DNA of 42,045 nucleotides from DASQUK01 sp046723645. Lineage in GTDB: Bacteria > Actinomycetota > Acidimicrobiia > Acidimicrobiales > VFJN01. The stretch lies in assembly GCA_046723645.1 (NCBI GenBank), contig JBKOUY010000110.1, forward strand, positions 1 through 42,045, given 5' to 3'. A model generated the notes under the pieces. That model did no database searches and had not been told where the DNA came from. It saw only the letters and a list, made by a program, of their open reading frames with translations. The stretch's first letter is position 1; every line of letters starts with the position of its first letter. Shown piece after piece: positions 7,933 to 16,493 of this stretch. A program made the position numbers and the translations under genes.

Positions 7933-10293
7933 ATGAGCAACCTGCTCGACCTTCCGCCGGAGGAGCTGGCGGGCCGGGCCCGCGCCGTGCGTGACGCCGC
8001 CACCGGCACCCGCGTGACCTACTCCCCCAAGGTCTTCATCCCGCTGACGATGCTGTGTCGCGATCGCTGCGGCTACTGCACGTTCGCGCAGCCACCCGCC
8101 CGCCTGGACAAGCCCTATCTCGACCCGGACGACGTGCTCGCCATCGCCCGCGCCGGCGCCGGGGCCGGCTGCCACGAGGCGCTGTTCACCCTCGGCGAGC
8201 GCCCGGAGGAGCGCTATGGCGCCGCACGCCACTGGCTGGGTGAGCGCGGCTACGACTCCACGATCCACTACCTGGCCGAGATGTGCCGTCTGGTCGTGGA
8301 GGAGACCGGGCTGTTGCCCCACGCCAACGCCGGCGCGCTCTACGAGGACGAGCTGGCGCGGCTGCGACCGGTGGCCGCCAGCCAGGGGATGATGTTGGAG
8401 TCGCTGCGACCCGACCTGGCCGCCCACCGCGGGTCCCCCGACAAGACCCCCGAGCGCCGGCTCGCCACCCTCGAGGCCGCAGGCCGGCTGTCGATCCCCT
8501 TCACCACCGGCATCCTGGTGGGGATCGGCGAGACCCGCGCCGACCGGCTGGCCGCTCTGACGGCCATCGCCGAGTCCCACCGCCGCTGGGGGCACGTGCA
8601 GGAGGTCATCGTCCAGAACTTCCTGCCCAAGCCGGCCACGGCCATGCACCAGGCGCCCCCATGCCCCCCGGACGAGCACCTCGACGCCATCGCGCTCGCG
8701 CGGCTCGTGCTGCCGCCCGACGTCCACGTCCAGGCGCCCCCCAACCTGGCGGACGACTTCGGCGTCCTGCTCGACGCCGGCATCGACGACTGGGGCGGGG
8801 TCTCACCGGTCACCGCCGACCACGTGAATCCCGAACGTCCATGGCCGGCGCTGGACCGGCTGCGCGCGGTCACCGAGGAGCGGGGGTTCGCCCTGGCGCC
8901 ACGCCTCACCGTCTATCCGCACATGGTGGCCGAGCCCGACCGCTGGCTCGACACGGCGCTGGCATTCCCGGTCATGGACCGGGCCGATGCCGAGGGCCTC
9001 GGCCGGGACGATCCGGGCGCCGTCTTCCCGGAGAGAACGCTGGCCAACGCCCGGGCAGGCACCGGCGCCGACGTGCTGCTGACGGGCAACCGCTCGACAG
9101 CGTGGTATTCGGGCGCCGACGCGACGCCGCCCACGCTGGTCACCGGCACGACCCCGGGCGGGGGCCGGCGGCTCCGGGGCCGCGTGGCGGAGGTGCTCGG
9201 GGGCGTCCGGGCGGGGCAGGTCCCGGGGGAGGACGAGCTGACCGACCTCTTCGCCGCCCGGGGGCCCGAGGTCGTCACGGTCGCCGAGCTCGCCGACGAG
9301 CTCCGCCGCCAGGCCGTGGGCGACGTGGTCACGTATGTGCGGAACCGCAACATCAACTACACCAACGTCTGCACGTTCAAGTGCCGGTTCTGCGGGTTCT
9401 CGAAGGGCCCGCTGTCGCTCAACCTGCGGGGCACGCCCTACCTGCTCACGCTCGACGACATCGCCGGTCGTTCCCGGGAGGCATGGGAGCGCGGCGCCAC
9501 CGAGGTGTGCCTGCAGGGCGGCATCCATCCCGACTTCGACGGCGACTACTACGTGGATGTCGCCCGCGCCGTGAAGGCGGCCGTGCCCGACATCCACGTC
9601 CACGGCTTCACGGCCCTCGAGGTCACGGAGGGGGCACGGCGCCTCCGCGAGCCCCTCGACAGCTACCTGCGCCGATTGATGGAGGCGGGGCTGCGGTCGT
9701 TGCCCGGCACCGCCGCCGAGATCCTCGATGATCCCGTGCGCCGGGTCCTGTGCCCCGACAAGATCACGACGGACGAGTGGCTCGAGTGCCACCGGGTCGC
9801 CCACTCGGTCGGGCTGCGCTCCAACGTGACCATCATGTTCGGGGCGGTCGAGTCGCCCCGCTCGTGGGCCCGCCACCTGCTGCGCACCCGGGCCCTGCAG
9901 GCCGAGACCGGGGGCTTCACCGAGTTCGTGGGCCTGCCGTTCGTGCACATGGCGGCCCCGATCTACCTGCAGCGCAAGGCCCGCCGGGGCCCCACGTTCC
10001 GCGAGACGCTGCTCATGCACGCCGTGGCCCGCATCGCGTACCGGGGCCTGATCGACAACATCCAGTTCTCCTGGGTGAAGCTGGGCACGGTGGCGGGCGC
10101 GCAGCTGCTCCGGGCGGGTTGCAACGACCTGGGGGGCACCCTGATGGACGAGAACATCTCCCGGGCCGCGGGTGCCTCCCACGGCCAGGAGATGACGCCC
10201 GAGGACTTCGCAGCCCTGGTCGAGCCCCTGGGGCGGACCCTGCGCGAACGCACGACGCTGTACGCGCCGGTCGTGCGGGCTGCGGTGGCATAA
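7933..10293 (+). CDS. fbiC: 7,8-didemethyl-8-hydroxy-5-deazariboflavin (FO) synthase, fused CofG-CofH
   Basis: FbiC makes FO, the chromophore of coenzyme F420, from a tyrosine-derived and a ribityl-uracil precursor. Two radical SAM domains are fused in 786 residues. The CofG half has the cluster motif CRDRCGYC near residue 40, and the CofH half has CTFKCRFC near residue 480, each with CxxxCxxC spacing. Other marks are NFLPKPATAMHQAPP in the first half, and LQGGIHPDFDGDYY and IDNIQFSWVKLG in the second. The frame opens at 7825, but the ATG at 7933 begins the family N-terminus (MSNLLDLPPEEL) and sits 8 nt after a -10 box. Presence of this gene indicates an F420-using organism. Confidence 0.96.
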   Translation: MSNLLDLPPEELAGRARAVRDAATGTRVTYSPKVFIPLTMLCRDRCGYCTFAQPPARLDKPYLDPDDVLAIARAGAGAGCHEALFTLGERPEERYGAARHWLGERGYDSTIHYLAEMCRLVVEETGLLPHANAGALYEDELARLRPVAASQGMMLESLRPDLAAHRGSPDKTPERRLATLEAAGRLSIPFTTGILVGIGETRADRLAALTAIAESHRRWGHVQEVIVQNFLPKPATAMHQAPPCPPDEHLDAIALARLVLPPDVHVQAPPNLADDFGVLLDAGIDDWGGVSPVTADHVNPERPWPALDRLRAVTEERGFALAPRLTVYPHMVAEPDRWLDTALAFPVMDRADAEGLGRDDPGAVFPERTLANARAGTGADVLLTGNRSTAWYSGADATPPTLVTGTTPGGGRRLRGRVAEVLGGVRAGQVPGEDELTDLFAARGPEVVTVAELADELRRQAVGDVVTYVRNRNINYTNVCTFKCRFCGFSKGPLSLNLRGTPYLLTLDDIAGRSREAWERGATEVCLQGGIHPDFDGDYYVDVARAVKAAVPDIHVHGFTALEVTEGARRLREPLDSYLRRLMEAGLRSLPGTAAEILDDPVRRVLCPDKITTDEWLECHRVAHSVGLRSNVTIMFGAVESPRSWARHLLRTRALQAETGGFTEFVGLPFVHMAAPIYLQRKARRGPTFRETLLMHAVARIAYRGLIDNIQFSWVKLGTVAGAQLLRAGCNDLGGTLMDENISRAAGASHGQEMTPEDFAALVEPLGRTLRERTTLYAPVVRAAVA

Positions 10294-10311
10294 CCCCCGA
10301 GACGTCGCGAC

Positions 10312-11349
10312 ATGGACCGAGCACTCGTACGCCAGCTCCTCGACGACGCCGGGGCGACGCGCAACCGCGACGTGCTCGGTGACATCCTGCGGAACGCGTA
10401 CGGCCTGGCGACGGACGACGCCGACCGCCTGGACCTGAAGATCACCCGCGACTCCCTGCGGGAGATGCGCGAGGCGTTCCGCCTGTTCGCCCCCTACGGG
10501 GCGGTCCGCAAGGTCACCGTCTTCGGCTCGGCCCGCACGCTCCGCACTGATCCGCTCTACGAGCACGCCCGCGAGCTCGCCCACCGCCTCGCCGACAACG
10601 GCTGGATGGTCGTCACCGGCGCCGGCCCCGGCATCATGGCCGCCGCCACCGAGGGCGCGGGACCCGAGCACAGCCTGGGCGTCACCATCCGCCTGCCGTT
10701 CGAGGAGGGGCCAGACGGCCCCCTGGCGGGGTCCGACCGGGTGGTGGCGATGAAGTACTTCTTCACGCGCAAGCTGATGCTCATGAAGGAGTCGAGCGGC
10801 TTCGTCTGCCTGCCCGGCGGCTTCGGCACCCAGGACGAGACCTTCGAGCTGCTCACGCTGCAGCAGACGGGCAAGGCCACGCCGGCGCCCATCGTCCTGC
10901 TGGACGTGCCCGGCCTCACCTACTGGAAGGGCTGGCAGCGGTTCCTCGACGACGAGCTCGTGTCCGCCGGCTGGGTCTCGCCGCGGGACACCAACCTCTT
11001 CGTGCTCACCGACGACATCGACGTCGCCGTCGACGCCATCCGCGGCTTCTGGCGCAACTACGAGTCGTTGCGCTGGGTCAGCGATCGACTGGTCATCCGG
11101 CTGCGCGCCGCGCCCACCGACGCCGAGCTGGCGGGCCTCAACGAACAGTTCGGGGACCTGTGCGTGGAGGGTGCCATCGAGCGCACCGAGCCACTGCCGG
11201 CCGAGGTGTCCGACAACGATCGCCTCGACCTGCCGCGGCTGATCATGCGCTTCGACGTCCGCAGGGCCGGCGCCTTCCGGAACCTGATCAGGGGGCTCAA
11301 CGAGCTCGACTCGGCGCCCCCGCTGGATACCCCGCCGTCAGCCGCCTGA
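10312..11349 (+). CDS. LOG family protein (TIGR00730-type Rossmann fold)
   Basis: The 345-residue protein belongs to the family once labelled lysine decarboxylase-like. Many characterised members are nucleotide 5'-monophosphate phosphoribohydrolases. It has the strand-turn VFGSARTLRTDPLYEHA, the glycine-rich VVTGAGPGIMAAATEGA, and the signature PGGFGTQDETFELLTLQQTGK with the conserved Gly-Gly and Glu. The length exceeds the usual 200-260 residues; about 60 extra N-terminal and 80 extra C-terminal residues have no motif I recognise. It starts 18 bp after fbiC and is probably co-transcribed. Its 3' end overlaps the convergent deacetylase gene by 12 bp. Confidence 0.85.
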   Translation: MDRALVRQLLDDAGATRNRDVLGDILRNAYGLATDDADRLDLKITRDSLREMREAFRLFAPYGAVRKVTVFGSARTLRTDPLYEHARELAHRLADNGWMVVTGAGPGIMAAATEGAGPEHSLGVTIRLPFEEGPDGPLAGSDRVVAMKYFFTRKLMLMKESSGFVCLPGGFGTQDETFELLTLQQTGKATPAPIVLLDVPGLTYWKGWQRFLDDELVSAGWVSPRDTNLFVLTDDIDVAVDAIRGFWRNYESLRWVSDRLVIRLRAAPTDAELAGLNEQFGDLCVEGAIERTEPLPAEVSDNDRLDLPRLIMRFDVRRAGAFRNLIRGLNELDSAPPLDTPPSAA

Positions 11350-12156
11350 CTCGTCGACGCTGTCGGGAACCAGGTAGTCCTCCAGGAGCGCGAAGCGAAG
11401 GCCCGCCTCCCTGGCGCGATCGGCGAGTGCCCGCAGCTCGGTCACGAACGACGGGCGGAAGTGCATCAAAAGGATGTCGCCGGGCCGGAGCTGCGGCGTC
11501 GTGCGGAAGCCGACATCGGCGCCGCTGACGCTGACCTCCCACAGGACGACCGCGGCCATCCCGCACGCGGCCGCCGCCCGGGTGGTGGCTGGGTTGTACG
11601 CGCCGTAGGGCGGCCGGAACAGCACGGGCCGCCGCCCGAAGGCGCCCTCCAGCGTGTCGGCGTTGCCGCAGATCTCGGCGCGCTGGGCGTCCTCGGGCAG
11701 CGTCGTCAGGTCGGCGTGGGTGCGAGTGTGGGACTCCACGGGCGCGTCCGGCAGCCGCCGGAAGAACTCGGCGTCGGCCCGCACCGGGCCGTCGAGCAGG
11801 AACAGGCTGACCGGCACCCCCAGCTCCTCGAGGGCCGCACGCACCTCGGGGCTCCGGGTGTGGCCGTCGTCGATGGTCAGGAACACCACCGGGTCGGTCG
11901 TCTCGACGCGGGTGATCACCGGCGCCACGCCGGGGGTGGACGCGAGCGGCACGAGCGTCACCGGTGGGGCTGTCGCCGGCGTCTTGCCTCGGGAACCCGA
12001 TGCCTCGGACGCCGGGGATCGATGGGAGATGTGGCCGCCGATGGCGTCGATGATCAGGGAGACGGCGACGACGACGAGGGCGGCGCGCACGAGCCTGGCC
12101 AGGCGGACCCGTTCGACCGCCTGACGCCGCGACTGCCCAGGGCGCCCCCCCGACAT
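11338..12156 (-). CDS. Polysaccharide deacetylase (NodB homology), membrane-anchored
   Basis: This is a 272-residue carbohydrate esterase family 4 protein that would remove acetyl groups from a cell-envelope polysaccharide outside the membrane. A hydrophobic segment (LVRAALVVVAVSLIIDAI, about residues 23-40) after a basic start acts as signal anchor. The NodB motifs follow: LTIDDG (metal Asp pair, usually TFDDG), ESHTRTHADL (metal His pair), RPPYGAYN, and a late LLMHFRP with the catalytic His. It is slightly shorter than usual but complete. The start ATG lies 7 nt after a CACACT box on the minus strand. The gene ends inside the convergent LOG-family gene. Confidence 0.87.
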   Translation of the reverse strand: MSGGRPGQSRRQAVERVRLARLVRAALVVVAVSLIIDAIGGHISHRSPASEASGSRGKTPATAPPVTLVPLASTPGVAPVITRVETTDPVVFLTIDDGHTRSPEVRAALEELGVPVSLFLLDGPVRADAEFFRRLPDAPVESHTRTHADLTTLPEDAQRAEICGNADTLEGAFGRRPVLFRPPYGAYNPATTRAAAACGMAAVVLWEVSVSGADVGFRTTPQLRPGDILLMHFRPSFVTELRALADRAREAGLRFALLEDYLVPDSVDESGG

Positions 12157-12163
12157 GGCCGCA

Positions 12164-12169
12164 AGTGTG
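12164..12169 (-). promoter_or_regulatory. -10-like box of the deacetylase gene
   Basis: CACACT on the minus strand ends 7 nt before the ATG. It is a weaker match to TAnnnT (first base differs). Confidence 0.3.
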
Positions 12170-12298
12170 ACCTCGCCCCCGCCTCGGGGCGCGGATCCCC
12201 AGCCCGTAGGTTGCGGCCGGGCGACGGCGAACGGTGCCTAGTGGGGCGGCTCGCAACATGACGCGGCCGCCCCACGAGCGGCCCGCTCGCCCGTTCGG

Positions 12299-12499
12299 TC
12301 AGTCGGTGTCGTCGGGTTCCTGGAGCAGGGCGACCGCCTTCTCGACCGCCCGGCGGGCGCGGGTGAGGCGCCGTTCGTCCACCGGGAGCTCGACCCCGCC
12401 GGCGTCGATCGACTCTCGCAGGCGCTCCATCGCCAGGTCGGCCAACTCCTCGCTGATCGACTCCAGGCGCTTGCGGATGTCGTCGAACTCACCGGCCAC
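12299..12499 (-). CDS. Small helical protein of unknown function
   Basis: This is a 66-residue acidic, helix-rich protein (FDDIRKRLESISEELADLAMERLRES, then LTRARRAVEKAVALLQEPDDTD) likely to form a short coiled coil. The frame is open far upstream, but the GTG at 12499 is preceded by a strong GGGAGGG ribosome-binding site at the right distance, so the short form is chosen. An ATG at 12532 is a possible alternative. It is divergent from the Cys-rich gene starting at 12570, with 70 bp between the two starts. I do not recognise the family; similar small coiled-coil proteins are widespread in actinobacteria. Confidence 0.65.
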   Translation of the reverse strand: MAGEFDDIRKRLESISEELADLAMERLRESIDAGGVELPVDERRLTRARRAVEKAVALLQEPDDTD

Positions 12500-12569
12500 T
12501 GTTCCCTCCCCCGGACGCCGACGGCCCAGCATGCCACCCGCCGCGGCGGAATATGCCAACGTGGCGACG

Positions 12570-13331
12570 ATGGCGAGCACCCCGACGCCCGCACCCCCCG
12601 ACCTCCACGAATACGTGAGCTTCGACGCTCCCGACGAGCGCCGCACGTGGGTCTTCGACGTCACTTTCCTCCTCAGCCCGTGGCAGTGCATCTACGGGCA
12701 CGGCTGCCAGGGGGTGCTGACCGAGGCGGCGCCCGAGCTCGAGCAGGGCTGCTGCAGCTACGGCGCCCACTTCATCGACGAGGACGACGCCAACGCCGTG
12801 CTCGAGGCGGCCGGCCGGCTGACCACCGATCAGTGGCAGCACGGCCGCCTGGCGGTGCGGCGGGGCGGGCCCATCCGGCGGACCGCCAAGGGGACGCTGA
12901 TCACCCGGCTCGTCGACGGCGCCTGCATCTTCCTCAACCGGCCGGGGTTCCCGGGCGGCGCCGGCTGTGCGCTCCATCGTGCGGCGCTGGAGGCCGGCGA
13001 GCGACCGATGGACTGGAAGCCCGACGTGTGCTGGCAGCTCCCGCTGCGCCTGTCCGAGAGCACGGACGACTCCGGCCAGGTGATCTCCACCCTACGAGAG
13101 TGGAAGCGGCGGGACTGGGGTGCCGGCGGCCAGGAGTTCCACTGGTGGTGCACCGAGGCGCCCGACGCCTTCGTCAGCGCCACGCCTGTCTTCGTGGCCT
13201 TGCGCGACGAGATCGTCGAGCTCGTCGGCGAATGGGCGTACGACCGGTTCGTCGAGCAGGTCACCGCCCGCAACGGCCGACGCCCCCGGGGCGAGCAGTA
13301 CCTTCCCCACCCAGCTCTACGCCGGCGCTGA
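12570..13331 (+). CDS. Cysteine-rich protein, possibly YkgJ/DUF3109-like
   Basis: The 253-residue protein has conserved-looking cysteine groups: CIYGHGC near residue 43, EQGCCSYG near residue 60, a lone Cys in DGACIFL, GAGCALH near residue 135, VCWQLPLR near residue 155 and WWCTEAP near residue 190. The C-x5-C, Cys-Cys and CALH arrangement recalls metal-chelating YkgJ or DUF3109 proteins, but this is a weak assignment. The frame is open upstream across the divergent small gene; that part is antisense shadow. The ATG at 12570 is chosen because the proline-rich start leads straight into the conserved part. No function is proposed beyond likely Zn or Fe binding. Confidence 0.65.
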   Translation: MASTPTPAPPDLHEYVSFDAPDERRTWVFDVTFLLSPWQCIYGHGCQGVLTEAAPELEQGCCSYGAHFIDEDDANAVLEAAGRLTTDQWQHGRLAVRRGGPIRRTAKGTLITRLVDGACIFLNRPGFPGGAGCALHRAALEAGERPMDWKPDVCWQLPLRLSESTDDSGQVISTLREWKRRDWGAGGQEFHWWCTEAPDAFVSATPVFVALRDEIVELVGEWAYDRFVEQVTARNGRRPRGEQYLPHPALRRR

Positions 13332-13338
13332 GCGCCGG
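13322..13338. terminator. Bidirectional hairpin with the stop codon as its loop
   Basis: CCGGCGC and GCGCCGG make a perfect 7-bp stem whose 3-nt loop is exactly the TGA stop of the Cys-rich gene. It lies between two convergent genes and could end both transcripts. Confidence 0.5.
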
Positions 13339-13344
13339 AGGAGA

Positions 13345-13521
13345 TCAGCCGTCGTCTTCGGCGTCGAACATGCACCACGACGCATGCTCGTCGCCCGCCT
13401 CCGCCCCGCACTCGGGGCACGGCTCATCGTCCGTCGGATCGAAGATGGCGGTGAGATCGAGGTCGTTGCTGCGCTTCAGCGCGCGCGCTTCCTCGAATCG
13501 GCGATGTCGACCCTTTTTCAC
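13345..13521 (-). CDS. Small zinc-ribbon-like protein
   Basis: This is a 58-residue ORF on the minus strand. The N-terminal half is basic and helical (KKGRHRRFEEARALKRS). The acidic C-terminal half has DPTDDEPCPECGAEAG followed by a third cysteine in HASWCMFDAEDD. CPEC is a typical zinc-knuckle half, with a His and a Cys close by as possible further ligands. The GTG start at 13521 has a GGAG ribosome-binding site about 9 nt upstream, and the reading frame has high GC at third positions. It converges on the Cys-rich gene with 13 bp between the stops. Function unknown; small CPxC proteins often act as adaptor or RNA/DNA-binding proteins. Confidence 0.65.
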   Translation of the reverse strand: MKKGRHRRFEEARALKRSNDLDLTAIFDPTDDEPCPECGAEAGDEHASWCMFDAEDDG

Positions 13522-13675
13522 GGGCCAGCTCCCACGTGTTACTCGTTCGGCGGGAAAGTGTATCGCCGGCGACGCCGGCTACCTCCCCAAACGCGTTGTT
13601 GCTCAGGGTGTCCCGGCCCCTTTCCTATCACGTCCGGGCAGGATCGATACGTCACGGCCTGACGACCGCCCCGCT

Positions 13676-13681
13676 TACCAT
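13676..13681 (+). promoter_or_regulatory. -10 box of the GH13 gene
   Basis: TACCAT matches TAnnnT and ends 8 nt before the GTG start at 13690. The rest of the 168-bp space (13522-13689) shows only a GCCGGC repeat pair and no gene. Confidence 0.45.
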
Positions 13682-13689
13682 CGATTCCC

Positions 13690-15228
13690 GTGGACGCTCC
13701 ATGGTGGCAATGCGCCGTCTTCTACCAGATCTACCCGCGATCGTTCGCAACGGGTCGCGGGCGCCCGACCGGCGACCTCGCCGGGATCGAACGGCGCCTC
13801 GACCATCTCGGCTGGCTCGGGGTCGACGCCGTCTGGCTGTCGCCGTTCTACCCCTCGCCGATGGCGGACTTCGGCTACGACGTCTCCGACCACTGCGACG
13901 TCGACCCGCTCTTCGGCGACCTCGACGACTTCGACCGCCTGCTGGCGGCGTGCCACGAGCGCGGCATGAGGCTGCTCGTCGACCTCGTGCCCAACCACAC
14001 GTCGGACCAGCACCCGTGGTTCCAGGCCGCCCGGTCGAGCCGCGACGACCCCCAGCGCGACTGGTACGTGTGGCGTGACGGCTCCCCGGACACGCCGCCC
14101 AACAACTGGGTGGCGGCGTTCACGGGCGGCCCGGCCTGGACGTGGGACGAGCCCACCGCCCAGTGGTACCTCCACCAGTTCCTTCCCGAGCAGCCCGACC
14201 TCAACTGGGCCAATCCCGAGGTGGTCGAGGCGGGCCACGGGGTGATGCGGTTCTGGCTCGACCGGGGCGTCGACGGCTTCCGCATCGACGTCGCCCACGG
14301 CATCGGCAAGGACCGGGCGCTGCCGGACGACCCACCCGAGAGCGCCGGCCTGCCCCATAGCGCCCTAAACGACACCGGTGAGACCCACGAGCTGCTCCGA
14401 GGGATGCGCAAGGTGGTCGACGCCTACCCGGGTGACCGCCTGATCCTCGGGGAGGTGTTCCTGCTGTCGACCAAGCGGGTGGCCACCTACTACGGCAAGG
14501 GTGACGAACTGCACCTCTCGTTCAACTTCCCGCCGTTGTTCGCGCCATGGGATGCCAGCCGCTGGCGCCACCGGATCGACGAGACCACCCACCACATCGT
14601 CGATCGGTTCCAGGGCTGGCCGACCTGGGTGCTGTCCAATCACGACAACGTCCGCCACCGCACCCGCTACGGGGGCTCGGAGTCCCGGGCCCGGGCGGCC
14701 GTGTTCCTGCTGCTGGGGCTGGCCGGCTCGCCGGTCCTCTACGCCGGCGAGGAGCTCGGCCTCGAGGACGCTGTCATCCCCGAGGACCGGCGGGTGGATC
14801 CCGGGGGCCGCGATGGCTGCCGGGCGCCCATCCCCTGGGATGGCACCCGCGACCACGGCTGGGGGGTCGAGGAGGCGTGGCTGCCCTGGCCGCCCGAGGC
14901 CGATGTGCGCAACGTGGCCGCACTGCGCCGCGACCCGAATTCGATCCTCCACCTCTACCGGCGGCTGCTGGCCGCGCGCCGCGCCAGCACCGCCCTGCAG
15001 ACGGGTGCGTTCGAGCGCCTGGAGTCGGTCGAGCGTGCCGCGCCCGGCGTGGTGGCGTGGCGCCGCTGGGACGATGCCGGCGCCGTCGTCGTCGCCGTCA
15101 ACATGGGCGAAGACGCGCTAGTTGACGTCGAGGGCGTGGTCCTCGTCGCCAGCGACGGCGTGGCCGAGGGTGCGCCCTTCGGTGGCGTGCTCGGGGCGGA
15201 TCGGGCCGTGCTCATCGAGCAGCGCTGA
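13690..15228 (+). CDS. GH13 alpha-glucosidase (oligo-1,6-glucosidase type)
   Basis: This 512-residue cytoplasmic glycoside hydrolase would release glucose from alpha-linked oligosaccharides. It begins with the GH13 subfamily start WWQCAVFYQIYPRSF. Region I is VDLVPNHTSDQHPWF. The nucleophile Asp is in GFRIDVAHG, the acid Glu in ILGEVFL, and the transition-state Asp in VLSNHDNVRH. The late SPVLYAGEELG segment is typical. No signal peptide is seen. The GTG start follows a -10 box closely. Trehalose synthase or sucrose phosphorylase-like activity cannot be excluded from motifs alone, but the overall sequence fits alpha-glucosidase best. Confidence 0.93.
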   Translation: MDAPWWQCAVFYQIYPRSFATGRGRPTGDLAGIERRLDHLGWLGVDAVWLSPFYPSPMADFGYDVSDHCDVDPLFGDLDDFDRLLAACHERGMRLLVDLVPNHTSDQHPWFQAARSSRDDPQRDWYVWRDGSPDTPPNNWVAAFTGGPAWTWDEPTAQWYLHQFLPEQPDLNWANPEVVEAGHGVMRFWLDRGVDGFRIDVAHGIGKDRALPDDPPESAGLPHSALNDTGETHELLRGMRKVVDAYPGDRLILGEVFLLSTKRVATYYGKGDELHLSFNFPPLFAPWDASRWRHRIDETTHHIVDRFQGWPTWVLSNHDNVRHRTRYGGSESRARAAVFLLLGLAGSPVLYAGEELGLEDAVIPEDRRVDPGGRDGCRAPIPWDGTRDHGWGVEEAWLPWPPEADVRNVAALRRDPNSILHLYRRLLAARRASTALQTGAFERLESVERAAPGVVAWRRWDDAGAVVVAVNMGEDALVDVEGVVLVASDGVAEGAPFGGVLGADRAVLIEQR

Positions 15229-15231
15229 GAG

Positions 15232-15248
15232 GCCGAGCGGTACTCGGC
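15232..15248. terminator. Inverted repeat after the GH13 gene
   Basis: GCCGAG and CTCGGC form 6-bp arms around a 5-nt spacer, starting 4 bp after the GH13 stop and ending 14 bp before the next -10 box. It may be a terminator or an operator for the next gene. Confidence 0.35.
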
Positions 15249-15262
15249 GACCGGCCGGGTAC

Positions 15263-15268
15263 TACGCT
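15263..15268 (+). promoter_or_regulatory. -10 box of the amidohydrolase pair
   Basis: TACGCT matches TAnnnT and ends 7 nt before the ATG at 15276. Confidence 0.45.
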
Positions 15269-15275
15269 GCCGCAC

Positions 15276-16493
15276 ATGACGGGGGTGTCAGAAATTCCGG
15301 CGCCGGCGGCCGTGGGAGCTGTAGGTGCCGCCCCCTGGCCGATCATCTCGGCCGACGACCACCTGATCGAGCCGCCGGACCTGTTCGAGGGTCGCATCCC
15401 GTCGCGGCTGGCCGACCGGGCACCCCGGATCGTCGAGGACACCGACGGCACGCAGGCGTGGCAGTACGAGGGAGCGCGCTACCCGAACATCGGGCTGAAC
15501 GCCGTGGTCGGGCGGCCCCGCGACGAATGGTCAATGGAGCCCGCGCGCTTCGACGAGATGCGCCGCGGCTGCTGGGACATCGACGCCCGCATCGAGGACA
15601 TGGACCTCGGCGGGGTCTGGGCGTCGCTGTGCTTCCCGTCGCTCATCGCCGGCTTCGCCGGGACGGTCTTCGCCCGGTCCCACGACCCCGAGCTCGGCCT
15701 GGCCTGCATCCGCGCGTGGAACGACTGGCACCTGGAGGTGTGGGCCGGTACGCACCCCGGGCGCATCATCCCGCTCCAACTCGGCTGGCTGCCCGACCCT
15801 GCGGTTGCGGCGCAGGACGTCGAGCGCAACGCCGAGCGCGGCTTCAAGGCCGTCAGCTTCGTGGAGCAACCGGTCAACGTCGGCCTGCCGTCGCTCCACA
15901 CCGACCACTGGGACCCGTTCCTGGCCGCCTGCGAGGAGACGGGAACGGTCGTGTGCCTACATACGGCGTCCGGGGCCTGGACGGCGGCCACGTCGCCGGG
16001 CGCGCCGCTCGAGCTGTACACCACGCTGTTCCCGGTGAACGCGCTGGCCGCGGCGGCGGACTGGCTGTGGGCGCGGGTGCCCCTGCGGTTCCCCCGCCTG
16101 CGCATCGTGCTGGCCGAGGGCGGGATCGGCTGGGTGCCCATGCTCCTGGACCGGCTCGACTGGGTGATGGATCACTCGGCGACCGGCGGCGAGGGGGTCT
16201 GGTCCGGCGACCTCACCCCGTCCGAGGCACTGCGCCGCAACTTCTGGTTCTGCACGATCGACGACCCGTCCACGCTGGCCGCCCGCCACCGCGTGGGCGT
16301 CGACCACATCCTCGTCGAGTGCGACTACCCGCACGCGGACTCGTCGTGGCCCGACACGGCGTCACTGCTCGCCGACCGTTTCGCCACCGTCGGCGTGACG
16401 GACGACGAGGCGGCCGCGATGACCCACCGCAACGCCGCGGCGTTGTTCGACCACCCCCTACCACCAGAGGAGTGGATGTGCTCGACCTCGTGA
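15276..16493 (+). CDS. Amidohydrolase 2 family metal-dependent hydrolase
   Basis: This is a 405-residue TIM-barrel amidohydrolase of the group often annotated as predicted TIM-barrel fold hydrolases, including decarboxylase-like enzymes. The first metal site reads SADDHLIEPPDLF, with Asp-x-His in place of His-x-His. Other barrel strands are VCLHTASGAWT, RIVLAEGGIGWVPMLLDRLDW, and the final VDHILVECDYPHADSSWPD with the metal or catalytic Asp. The substrate is unknown; relatives act on aromatic or cyclic carboxylates. Its last 16 bp overlap the next amidohydrolase gene, so the two are coupled. The ATG follows a -10 box by 7 nt. Confidence 0.85.
   Translation: MTGVSEIPAPAAVGAVGAAPWPIISADDHLIEPPDLFEGRIPSRLADRAPRIVEDTDGTQAWQYEGARYPNIGLNAVVGRPRDEWSMEPARFDEMRRGCWDIDARIEDMDLGGVWASLCFPSLIAGFAGTVFARSHDPELGLACIRAWNDWHLEVWAGTHPGRIIPLQLGWLPDPAVAAQDVERNAERGFKAVSFVEQPVNVGLPSLHTDHWDPFLAACEETGTVVCLHTASGAWTAATSPGAPLELYTTLFPVNALAAAADWLWARVPLRFPRLRIVLAEGGIGWVPMLLDRLDWVMDHSATGGEGVWSGDLTPSEALRRNFWFCTIDDPSTLAARHRVGVDHILVECDYPHADSSWPDTASLLADRFATVGVTDDEAAAMTHRNAAALFDHPLPPEEWMCSTS

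Noticed and set aside
8803..10671. Minus-strand ORF of 622 codons opposite fbiC
   Set aside because: Shadow of the well-supported FbiC frame; no motifs and no start signals.
12234..12569. N-terminal extension of the Cys-rich gene
   Set aside because: Ser/Arg-rich translation antisense to the small helical protein; no family similarity and a better start at 12570.
15122..16477. N-terminal extension of the deacylase frame
   Set aside because: The frame is open through the preceding amidohydrolase, but the ribosome site and family N-terminus place the start at 16478.
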